DNA of 64,000 nt from Glomus cerebriforme (Eukaryota; Glomeromycota; Glomeromycetes; Glomerales; Glomeraceae), in contig QKYT01000074.1 in assembly GCA_003550305.1 (NCBI GenBank), positions 224,341-288,340 on the forward strand, given 5' to 3'. Both the position numbers and the translations under genes were made by a program. How positions within the stretch are numbered: the first letter of the stretch is position 1; each line of letters starts with the position of its first letter. The notes under the pieces are model-generated. The model ran no database searches. It worked only from the letters and a program-made list of their open reading frames with translations, and was not told the DNA's origin. Positions 25,463-36,290 of this stretch are shown in pieces.

Positions 25463-26340
25463 TATATACCTAGTGCTAAGTCGGGTCAGGTTTGAACTGA
25501 CCCGAGTATTTATGTAACTCGACTCATATTCGAGTTGATCATTTACATAACCTGAACTATAGTTTAACTTGGTTAACCCGGGTTAAACTCAAATTTGTAT
25601 TTGCTTTTAGTCATACAATTTTTTAAATTTTTATGTTAAAATTGCTGCGCCAAAGGTTTTAATAATATTTATTTTAATTTATATACAAAAATATACTGTA
25701 TGTATTTTTTTTTTCTTAAAAAAAAAACAAATACCTTTCCTTTATTAACACTAAAAAGAAAATAAAATTAATCACTAGAATTAAAGGATTATATTAACTA
25801 GATAATTTCGAACATCTAAATAATTTATGATCGGATTCTTCAACTTTATCTTTTGCCATTTAAAAAAATTTTAATTACAGAAAGATTTTTTTAACTTAAA
25901 TTCTTATAATTTAAGAAAGGCAATAAAAATTATACTGCAACATATAGTGATTTTTTTTAAACATACATGGCTAATTTTTTATGATTGGCAAGACATTGAA
26001 AATTTTTTTCAATAGTAAATGATGATAAAACTTAAATTTTAAATCTTATTTATAATAACTAACAATTGTAGCATGATTTTTATAAATTACAAGTAAAATT
26101 TGCAAAAAATAACTTTTCTATAACTTACATCCACCAGGATTTCAAACACATGCATGCACGAATCGTGTTTGTTTTAAGACTGCATTGCTTAGCTATATTA
26201 ACTAATTCGATCATCCGAATCAATCCGGGTTAATCTCGCGATCGGGTTAAAGCAATTGTTCGATCCGACGGTCATGTGGGTCACGAGTCATTAAAATCAT
26301 TGATCCTGACTCGAATTTTAAATCGAGCACTATATATACC
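25463..26340. mobile_element. hAT-like inverted-repeat element with 8-bp TSD
   Basis: The element (25471-26332) starts TAGTGCT and ends AGCACTA. It is flanked on both sides by the identical 8-mer TATATACC (25463-25470 and 26333-26340), a target duplication of hAT size. Subterminal parts are rich in short inverted motifs such as GGGTCAGG/CTGACCC, TCGAGTT and GGTTAACCCGGGTTAA. No transposase frame is present, so this is a non-autonomous copy of about 862 bp. Confidence 0.72.
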
Positions 26341-27690
26341 TATAAAAAAAAAGAATGTCCAGAAATTTTCATAAAAATGTTCGGGTGCATCTGGAAAATG
26401 ACCTCACATCCAGGAAATGTCCAGAAAATTGCAATATTCCGGACACTGAGACATTAACTCGCCTAGACATTTTCTGGGCATTTTCTAGAATATTGTAATA
26501 AAATCAACAGAGTGATCTATAAATTAAAGATTTTTATTGCGAGTCTCAGGTTTCTTATCTTGCATGAGATAAAAAATCAAGTTAATATTTACAATTATAA
26601 GAACCTGGACTTTTAGCAGATTAATATCAAGTCAGAAGACAAAAGCATTCTCAAAGATATTTCTACTGGAGATGATATTGAGCGAAAACTTAAAGGCAAG
26701 AAGGTGAATTCAACGAAAGAAGATGTATATAATAAATATCCGGAAAACATCTATATCTGTCACCACTGGTAAGTGTGTCCCATGTTTTTCTTTCTTCTTG
26801 CTAAAATACAACGTCATATCTCAATATGACACTAACTAATTTACGCCATTCTACATAATGGCTATCGAAAAATAAGGTAAAAAAAAACTAGCAGGTTTTT
26901 AATTTCGAAGAAAAGAATTCAATTAAAACTTGCTCAATTGAATCCAAACTAATTTAAGCAGTTATATTGGTTATTTTTAAATTATAATATTATTTAAACT
27001 TCAATAACTATTGCAATGTTTCAAGAGAATAATTTAGCTGATAAATATTATTAAATTTGATATATTGAGAAAAGGTGCAAATCAAATAGTAGGCATTTCA
27101 ACAAATCGGATAACCCAATCACCTGACTAAAATATTTGATAAAATAACAGAATTATAACATGGAACGAAAAGATGCCCTTTGAATATTTGCAAAATAAGC
27201 TAGTAAAGATAATGCAGAAAGATAGACAAATATTGGATAATAGGTGAATACTAAATCGGCTGAAAGCCTGAAAAAGGACATTGATATTATAAGTATAAAG
27301 AAGTAATGAACTTTGTTGTTTTAATTTTTATCAATAAGTAGTTAATCAATATAAAAAATAGTACTTTGTTACTTCAACTCTGTCTCCAAATTTGTGATTG
27401 AAATATGAAATAAGTAAAGTAATAATAAATGATAATAATAGCGGATGTGAACGAACAATCCAAATTCTATTTGTAGGAATCTCAAAAAAGGGTAATTCAC
27501 GAAAAGCTTTGACAAAAATAAAATAAAATATCAAACAAGAAACCATCGACCTAAAATTCTAAAAAAAAAAATATTTTACAAAGAATTTCGGTACCTATTT
27601 CAACATTAATCCATTTCCCATTTTTTAATTATTTTTATGAAATGAAATAATGATAAAGTACAAAGGCTAAGCAGTTTTTATATAATAGGG
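26341..27690. other. Intergenic with short inverted repeat
   Basis: About 26418-26440 and 26466-26495 form an imperfect inverted repeat built from CCAGAAAAT and CAATATTC blocks. The rest shows no gene; the minus frame at 27346-27546 has no recognisable feature. Confidence 0.4.
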
Positions 27691-27692
27691 AA

Positions 27693-27870
27693 GGTTGATT
27701 ACTCGATGTGTCCCATAGCCGGAAGACAAGAGTCAGAACCTCCCCGTACAACATGACCAAATTTAGGGTAGAGTGTCAAAGACACATGTAAACACTACCC
27801 CTCATCGTGGTATCAAACCTATGCTTTATTAAAGCCATAGACCGATGAAATCAACTAATCTAGAATGAAT
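27693..27870 (-). mobile_element. Candidate tRNA-derived SINE
   Basis: On the minus strand the 5' part contains a hairpin resembling an anticodon arm (CTATGGCTTTAATAAAGCATAG) followed at once by GGTTTGATACC, close to a pol III B box, and CACGATGAGG. A non-tRNA body with GTGTCTTTGACAC and CTTCCGGCTATGGGACAC follows. This layout is that of a tRNA-related SINE. The A-box end is weak, and I could not confirm other copies in this window. Confidence 0.45.
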
Positions 27871-28591
27871 TTCTGTGCTTTTATCCAAAAATTGAAATAT
27901 TATTACATTACGCGCATAGCATATAAGCACCATTATTATTATGTACATTAACACTAACCTCATATTTAATCTTATTTTATATATATAGTAAATATAGTAA
28001 ATAAGCTAAACAACTTTGATTGTTATTAGGAAATTAGGAAACAATTATTTTTCTGATTATAGTGATTATAGTACACAAATCAAACACGTCATTCTATGGA
28101 ATTTGACGTTACACGATCGAATCATTCGAATGATTTAAATCCGCAGCAAATTAATCAGCATGTTGATCATGTTCTATAATATTATTCTATAAAGAAAAAT
28201 CGAGGAAAACACAAAATGCTTATTTCAATATAATTATATTAAATAAATATATAATATGGATGGAATTTTCATTATAAAATTTCTACATTAATTCTACTAG
28301 GAAATGTCATTAGAATATTCTTTAAATGTTTGTAACGATCGCTTTTTATTTATTGTGTGTAACCACATTTAAAAGTATTTCTGTACCAAATTAAGAAATT
28401 TCTTGTGGAAATTAATATCTATTTTGGTATTGTATATTAAAGTGAATGCACAAATAAAAAAATTTGTGCATATTGTATTTTCGGCTATAAATTTCCGAAA
28501 AATTTCTATAAATATTAGACTAATTTTTTTTTTTTTTTAAAAAAAAAAATATACTTTTTTATTTACCGTATTAATATATACGGTAAAAATA
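27871..28591. promoter_or_regulatory. Upstream region of MLKL-like gene, with 5' hairpin
   Basis: AT-rich upstream DNA. At 28562-28587 a 10-bp inverted repeat (TTTACCGTAT / ATACGGTAAA, 6-nt spacer) ends four bases before the start codon, so it could fold in the leader RNA or be a dimeric protein site. Confidence 0.4.
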
Positions 28592-31118
28592 ATGTCAAAA
28601 AAATTTTTTAGTAGAGGCAAAAGACGTAATGAAAATGAAACAGAAAATCCTCGTATCGAAATTATTCCCGCAGAGGATGATTCGTCTATGGCTATTGATA
28701 GTCCAATCCCATCTCCTTCATATTCTACAGCAACAACAAGTGAAGTATCAAGAGAATTAAAAAGAATGCGTTTAGATAATAGTAATGAAGAAACATGTAT
28801 AAGTTCATTAGAATTAACAGCCAACTTAGCAACAGCGGCAAGCTCAATAGTAGAAGGTGCATCAAATGTCGCTCAAAATTTTGCACCATTTGCACCATTA
28901 ATAAAGCAATTTTTAGACATAGGAAAAGAAATCGTAATATTATATGAAAAAGCAGAACACAATAAAGAAATATGTAGTTTTCTTTTACAAAGATGTAATT
29001 GTGCAAGAGTTGCAGTTGAAGATTTAGATATGAGAAAGACCGAAAATGTGACCTTCTTTTCTAAAAAAGAAAATTATGAATTATTTAGAAATTTTATTAA
29101 ATGTATGCAGAGAATTAAAAAATTTATTGGAGATGTTAGTCAATTAAATAGGGTCAAAAAATATTTTTTCGCAAATAATATTGAATCAACTTTTACCGAA
29201 CTTATAAATGAATTTGAAGGATATATGAATAGTTTGAAATTCTCATTTTCCGTACAATCTAGAAATGAAATAATGGTTATTAAACGAGAAATTAGACAAC
29301 TCTCGGAATTAATATTAAATATTCATGGAGTTCCTGACACTACACAATCAAAACAAGATTTTTTTAATGAAATTGGATTAGTGACTAAGAAGAATAAAAA
29401 TTTTCGAAAACAAAATATCGATAATATTGAATTTCAAAATTCAGTTGAAGAGATAGAACCATTACTTGAAGGTCAATTTCAAAAAACTGATATTGTACGT
29501 TCAAAAAAAATTGAAAAACGTACAGCATATAATGATTGTTCTGAATATTGTTTTAAAGAATTTTCTAATAATTCATCATCATCATCTTTGAATCAACCTA
29601 ATACTCAAATTGAAATTAGACGTCAAGTTAATATTCTTAAAGAATTAAAAAATTCTAATCATATTATAAAATTTTTTGGTGTCGCTCAAGAAAATTCTAA
29701 ATTTTATTTGGTTACTGAATGGATGGAATTTGGAAATTTAAATGAATATTATACAAATTATAGAGAGAATATGAATTGGAAGACTAAAGTTAGATTTGCT
29801 TTGGATATTTGTCGTGGTGTTTCTTATCTTAATGATTGTCAAGTAAGCTAAAAAAAAAGATTTATAAATCATAAAATTTATTTTTAAAAAGAATTTAATT
29901 CAAATTATTTTTATTTAGATTCTTCATCANGATATTCNATCNGNAAATATTTTANTAAATNATGATNATNAGGTTAAGATAGCAAATTTTGGTTTAAGTA
30001 AAAAATTTTCAGAATTTACAAGAAACATTTCACATAATATTGAAAATGTTAGATACATGGCTCCAGAAAAACTATTAATAGAAGAAGATGAAAGTAATCA
30101 CACACAAGGGCTATCTCATGTTATCAAAAGAAAAAAAGTTCCTTATGATTCTAAATGTGAAATTTACAGGTAAATATTATAAATTATTTCAATAACAAAT
30201 TTTAAGCAAAAATTTAGTAATAATTATATATATTTTATAGTGTTGGAGCATTATTATGGGAAATCGCTGAACTGAAAAAACCTCATTCGGATATTAATAA
30301 TACAGAAATGCTTATTAGTATTAGAGAACGTGTACGTAAAAGATATCGTGAACCACTTTCAGATGATGTACCTGATCCTTGGAAATTTATAGTTAAAAGA
30401 TGTGAGTGGAATGATTTTAAGAAGCACTTATTAATTTTAAATATTAATCTAAATTTTTTCCAATTCCAATTAAGCTATGGAACATGAGCCAGAGTGGCGT
30501 CTTAGAATATCTGAAATTTGTTTTCAACTTTATGGATTAAGCAAAAAATATTCGGATCAAATTCCTAAATCCCCTTCGTATATGTCTGATGAAGATGAAA
30601 GTTTAATAATAGATCAACAAATGAATTTATCATCTATTGCTACAGTTCCCTCTGTTGAAGAAGCGATTCGGATACACAAAACAAACGGAAATAAACGATT
30701 AGCGTGGGAAAGTTTCAAATATCATTCAGAAACAAACAGTGAAGCAAAATATTGGTTAGGATATTATTATTATTATGCAGAAATTCCCGAATTACAACAA
30801 TTAAATCAAGATGAAAGGCTTAAATATGCTTTGGAAATATTTAAAGAGACCGCTGATAAAGGAAATCCATCTGCTCAATTAAGATATGGAATGCATTTAT
30901 GGAAAGTTGCTAATTNTCCTGAGGCCATTAGATATTTAGAATTATCCGCTAATTNNGGGAATTCAACTGCTATGTATAACATTGGAAGTGCTTATTATAA
31001 TGGTAATTGCGTTGAAAAAGATCAAGCCAAAGGTGCCGAATTTTTGAAAGGTGCTGCTATGCAAAATCAACCTAAAGCTATAGAAATGTGCAAGACATAT
31101 AATATAGCCTATAAATAG
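28592..31118 (+). CDS. MLKL-like N-terminus + degenerate kinase + Sel1 repeats
   Basis: Four exons (28592-29842, 29919-30169, 30241-30401, 30475-31118) join in frame to give about 768 residues. Residues about 75-215 form a helical block (ASNVAQNFAPFAPLIKQFLD, then CNCARVAVEDL) like the four-helix N-terminal domain of MLKL and related HeLo-type cell-death proteins. A kinase-like domain follows (about 305-520). The glycine loop is not recognisable, a lysine is kept in YCFKEF (322), the catalytic loop reads ILHxD, and DFG is replaced by NFG (440-442), so catalysis is doubtful. C-terminal Sel1 repeats (about 610-760) include NSTAMYNIGSAYYNG. The domain order is that of a membrane-acting or signalling pseudokinase (inference). 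Eight scattered N lie at about 29930-29971, and three more near 30916 and 30955-30956. Confidence 0.8.
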
Positions 31119-33960
31119 TATATCTAAACGAAAATTTTTTTAGTATTTTTATTATTATATTTACTGTTTACATTTAAAAATTTTAAAATTTTATTTTATT
31201 TTTTATAGCAGATTCTAATTACTTTAGTAGTGGATTTGTTGATATATCTATTTAAATAAAAAAAATCAATGATTATTGATGAAACACGTTATGTTAATTC
31301 TAACTAATAAAATAAAATTTTTTAAGAGGAGATGTAGAAACCAAATATTAACGATTATTTTCATTAAACACTATAATCAAACCAAATTTCTTCATAAATT
31401 GAAGCAAGGAATCTGCCTATTCAATACAAGAAATTCCGGTTTCTTGAGATGTTGGTAACTTCTTTGTTATGAACAATGTAGACAATGATAATTTAGAATC
31501 TAAGGTAATAACTGATCATAGATAATATTAACACAGAGTTACAGACAAGTAGTACTTATTTGTTTTCAATAATATTTATCAATTTCCACCACTATTTATA
31601 GAAAATTTATCTTTTTAAAAAAATTAAAGATTACAGATTATTGAAAATATTATTAAAAAAATTTATTTTTAAATTATTGTTGTTCATGAAACACAACATT
31701 AATATTTTTTTTATCTAAAAAACATTTTATTTACCCATAGATGCAAATTCATCTAGAAAACATACAGAAAACGTGCTCATTGAGGTATTTGCATCTTCCA
31801 TATATATATCTGGATATGTTGGATGTTTTTTTTCTTTCCTATAAAGTTTAACAAAAATTCAATAAAAATTCTTCTAATAATAACATTTATTTGTGCAAAC
31901 GTGAGATAGGATATACTGTATATCAAAAAAGAAAGAAAGGAACATACAATAGATTGATTTACAAATATAGAAATTTTCAAATCTGCATTATTCTCATATC
32001 ATTGGCACAATTATAAGTTAAAAAATATAGCTCCTAGAATTTTACGACTGCGACTGATAGATTTAACCTAATATAATAATTACCTAGTGCATCATACAAT
32101 CTTTCTGTATTTAGCATTATTTCGTAAACGACGTATTATCTATTTATTTTCTTGCCACGTGGGAGAAAATTTATAATTATTTTATACATAAGGAAAACAA
32201 ATTACATCACATTCGATATAACGAAAAAAATTTAAAATGGCATATATTGGATCATATTAACTGTAAATGTAGATTTACTTATTCCGTAATTAATATTATC
32301 ATAATAGTTAAGTTTTTTTTTTTTTGACTTTTTATAAATCACAAGACTAGTCTTATTTAATTAGAGCCCTCTTTCAGAACGATGGGACTTGATCGAGAGC
32401 AAATTAAACGACTTGATAATATCGAAAGGGATGGTTCCAAATTTGGTTATAATAAACTTTATCTGATTTCACAACATCTGATTTTGCTGACGAATTCCCA
32501 GGTTTCGTACCAGGTTTTTTGACATCCGAAATTCTTCTCTGGGAAAAAGTTCTGTTAATGACTCATGATTAAGTGATGGATAAATTCGGTAAAAAGGATC
32601 ATTTAGTTAATTTATACATCAATATACATAGCCAAGTATGGAATACACAAACATTAGCTCTATATTGAATTCATATTTGAAATCTATTTTTGGTATGATT
32701 CTGACATCATACTCAAAGGAGCATAAAACTTATAGTAGACAATACAAGAAACTAAAGAAGTTACAATAAAATTATTGATTCAACCATTATATTTAAATAC
32801 ACATATTCAAATAATTTTATATGTTATAATAAAGACAAATAATTTTTGTTTAGAAAAAAGTAAAGTTTGTTCCAGAACGCCAATCACTTTTGCCTATGAT
32901 GTTTATTCAGTATTTATGATTATTTGTTCAGTAATAAAGTAACATCACACCCGCACTTATATATATTTGATCATAAGCCCATGTTAAATTTTATTAGAGA
33001 ATGTTCACAATACATTAAGTATAGCTAATATGCAAAAAAATAATACAAAAAGATTGGAACGCAATAAAGAATTTTTTTGTAAAATTTGTTCTGTCACAAT
33101 CATTTACTATATTTGTACGAACAGTAATCCATATAGTCTGTAAATGATAATTGATTGAATGACTCGTCTAAAATTTTCCCAACAACCATTATTGGTCCTC
33201 TCGAATGGGGAGAATTTGACATGTCACTCTTAACCTCAACAGTATTTATACCTTTCTTGTGCTGCTCTTTGTCAGGTTTACCTGAATGCGGAGGAAGTCT
33301 GCCTGACAACTTGGATTTATCAGTAATTTATTAATAAATGATTTATGCTAATACAACTAGTTACTAGACATTTATATTGTTACTATGTGATTACAGTGGA
33401 GAAAATACTTTCCTGAAGTTCAGATAAAAAAGCATTAGCTTTTTTGATTTTTAAGGAATTGGATCCCGTTGAGTAATCGAAAGGAGACTTTTGACAAGCA
33501 AGTGTATCCATAGCCTTTGCATAAGATAGTTAGTTGTTCAGGAGTCTTACTGTGCGATTTATCCAACTTCTACGGAAGTGAAAAACTGGCCAGTTCTCAA
33601 TAAGAGTCTCGTCAAAATAACGATTACAATAATTGGCCATAGTAATCGTTTAGTTATTTGTAATAAATTTTCTGTTTAAAACACAAAAACTAAAGAAACT
33701 AAAGAAACGAGAGTATGCATCACGTTTTGCACTTAATAAAGTACTCAGCTTTATAGTAATGGTATCTGATTATGAGTTTGAAGTCATGTTATGTCACATC
33801 ATAAATAATCTGTAAAAAAAATTGGCCATAAACAAATGTAAAATTTTATTAAATTTTCAGTAAAAAGTGGAGATCGGCTTGATCGGAATAATTTATTTCA
33901 CCAGGTCTGGTATTTTTTTTGAATGCTTTTTCTGTTGATATTAATAGGTCCAGCTTATTG
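31119..33960. other. Intergenic, no gene recognised
   Basis: AT-rich, with only short frames. The plus frame near 32380-32520 (MGLDREQIKRLDNIERDGSK) and the 69-codon minus frame at 33100-33309 could be relics, but I recognise neither. Confidence 0.35.
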
Positions 33961-33964
33961 GCCA

Positions 33965-34222
33965 TCTCAAAAAAGTAAAATTATGGAAGTAGAAATTCAT
34001 TGACGATCATAATGATCCTTTAAGTATTCTCTCACTTCAAGACCAATCAGAGCTTCTTGTAACAAAAAAAGTTTTCAAAATACTCACTGACTTACCAGCT
34101 AAAGAATATATTCATGTTATAGTTGAACCACCTGTATCAACTGACACTTTAAGCCATGAACAGGAATTACTTAACAAGTCTGTTTATGGTACATATGATA
34201 GTAGAAATAGTAGAAAGGATTG
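33965..34222 (+). pseudogene. Crinkler (CRN)-type N-terminal domain relic
   Basis: The plus frame reads KLWK, a stop, then DDHNDPLSILSLQDQSELL, KVFKILTDLPAKEYIHVIVEPP and ends about 20 codons later. This follows the conserved order at the end of the N-terminal domain of Crinkler proteins (KLWKV ... LP.EYIHV.V.PP). The upstream LFLAK-like start is not visible, there is an in-frame stop near 33990, and the C-terminal effector domain is missing, so this is a fragment. Crinklers are a family of large host- or self-directed proteins found in oomycetes and some fungi. Confidence 0.6.
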
Positions 34223-34641
34223 AAAGTTTTCATAGAATTTTTATTAATCTACCATTGCATTGCCGTATTCAAATTAATATACAATTATTTTTTTTTCTGT
34301 TTTTTTTTTAAACATCTTCAGTTCATCTATGATCTTTGAATTTTCTTTATTAATCAAACTGTCTTTATTAACAATTTTCTCCTCTTACAAATAATTGTCA
34401 TAATAACTGTTATTTATACAGTCAACAACTCTACTACTATTGAATTATTCTTCCCAGTATTATATGAAAAATATTACTATTTAAAAATTTTTAGCATGAA
34501 ATAGGATTTTAAATTATAATGTTTGAAAAAATTTCTTTGAAAAAAAATACAATTAATATTTTCTTTCATCTTTAAATTCATAATAATTATAATTAGCAAT
34601 AATTATGTTAGTATAAATAAAGTTAAAATCTTAATTTTCAA
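34223..34641. other. Intergenic, no gene seen
   Basis: AT-rich spacer between the Crinkler relic and the 3' end of kinase A. Confidence 0.45.
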
Positions 34642-36077
34642 TTAAGAAATATCAATTTGTTGATTTTCTGTCAAATAAAGTAAAAATTTATTTGTTAACT
34701 TTCTTTTTAAAAACAATGTTTTTGAACAAAATAAAAATTTATTTACCTGAATATTCCAAGCTTATAATATTATCATATTGTTCATAATAATTATCTGAAT
34801 TTTTTGGTTCAGGAAGATTATTAAAATCAAGTAATCTACTTGTATAAATAGCTTCTGAATGTGTCTTATATGATAAACTGGTAGAAGGTACATTAATATT
34901 AGTTTGTAATTTATTATTGAGTTCATCTGCTTCACTAATTTGTTTTACTAATTCTATTTGACTATAAAACTTAAAATTCCATTGGTATAAAATATTTTTA
35001 ACTTCATCTGTAGTCGGTCGATTTAATGGATTTGCATCCAAACATCTCTTAATTAAATGTACGATCAATTGGGGTACTTTAATATTAAACCTTGGTCTAA
35101 GCCCTTGGCAAATTTTTATTGCTAAATTTATATCATGGCTTACATTATGATATGGAGGTAATCCAGAAATTATTTCATACATAATTATACCAAAACTATA
35201 AATATCAGCAGCTTTGGTATAATTTTGACCTTGTAAAATTTCAGGAGCGATATAAGGTAGAACGCCATAAACGCTTTTTTTTGTATTTTCTAATGTATTA
35301 TAATCTGCAGGTTTACATAATCCCATATCTGTTATACAAGTAAGATTTGTATAAAGTATATTGCCAATATGTAAATCTCGATGAATTAGATCATTCGCAT
35401 GAATATCATTAAGCCCATTTGCAATATGCCATAAATCGATAATTTTAGTATACCAATCTGATTTATCATAACTTTTATCCAAATAATTTCGTAAACTTCC
35501 ATTCTTTGCATATTCCAAAACCAACATATAATTTTTTGTGATTGGATCTTGAGTTATTCCATAAAGTCTAATAATAGGATTAGCACCCATAATTTTATGG
35601 TGTGACATAATCTAAAATAAAAATACATTAGTAAAAAATAAATACTGTATTACAAAAATTTTCATTAAATGGTAAATTAATTTATACCTCATTTATAAAT
35701 TCTAATGTAACATTTTTTGAATTATTTAAACTTTTTAAAGCTACAAACTCATTGAAATTTATTCTATGCCAATTTTGAATATTATTATCCCAATAAGCAA
35801 TATATCCATCATTCCATTTTGCTTTATATACTTTACCAAACCCACCTTTTGCAATATATTCAATATCATAAAATTTATCATAAGGTATCCATTCTAATAC
35901 TTCATAGTATTCTTTTGCTGATAGCTGAGTATGTTGAAAAAATTTATCAATATCATCATTACCACTAGTCCAATTTTTGAAATTTTGTTGAAACCGTTTT
36001 GCGTTACATGCGTTACACCAATAATGTTTAACTTGATGATTACACTCTTTACATCCTTTAGACAATTTCAAACCCAT
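34642..36077 (-). CDS. Protein kinase with CxxC/CxxC head (kinase A)
   Basis: Three exons (35688-36077, 34747-35611, 34642-34667) give 426 residues. Cys pairs at 9/12 and 21/24 (CKEC, CNAC) look like a small zinc-binding head, followed by NAKRFQQNF and NWTSGN. Then comes a complete kinase domain: AKGGFGKVYKAKW loop, FVALKSL lysine, IHRDLHIGNIL catalytic loop, DMG in place of DFG (CITDMGLCKP), APEILQGQNYTKAADIYSFG activation end and the NPLNRPTTDEV closing motif. A Ser/Asn-rich tail follows. In the last exon CAA of the paralogue (kinase B) is TAA, so the protein stops at QQIDIS and lacks about 20 residues that B has. It belongs to a large Ser/Thr or TKL-like family in these fungi; the substrate is unknown. 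Confidence 0.85.
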
Positions 36078-36290
36078 ATTTTGATAAATTATTCAAGAAA
36101 ATGGTTGTAATAAAACTTTATTATATGAAATAATTTAAATAATAAAACAATGATTAATGAATTTGCTATCAGAGTTATCAGAAGAGGAATATTCAAAATG
36201 GAATGTTATGCTGGGGAAAATCCCATTTACGCATCGGAATTAATTGTGTAACGAAGTAATAAATGTTGTGCAATGTCAATCCTGAAAATT
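36078..36290 (-). promoter_or_regulatory. Kinase upstream module (copy A)
   Basis: The region 5' of kinase A shares blocks in the same order with the region 5' of kinase B and with an orphan copy at about 39489-39680. The blocks are GAAAATGGTTGTAATAAA, AAAATGGAATGTTATGCT, and AATGTTGTGCAATG ... GAAAATTAAAA. Confidence 0.55.

Noticed and set aside
26250..26275. GTTCGATCC resembling a tRNA B box
   Set aside because: It lies inside the hAT-like element, with no matching arms of a tRNA around it.
33100..33309. 69-codon minus-strand frame (MSGRLPPHSGKPDKEQ...)
   Set aside because: More protein-like than the surroundings, but there is no family match, no exon partners found and no clear promoter; noted only as a possible relic.
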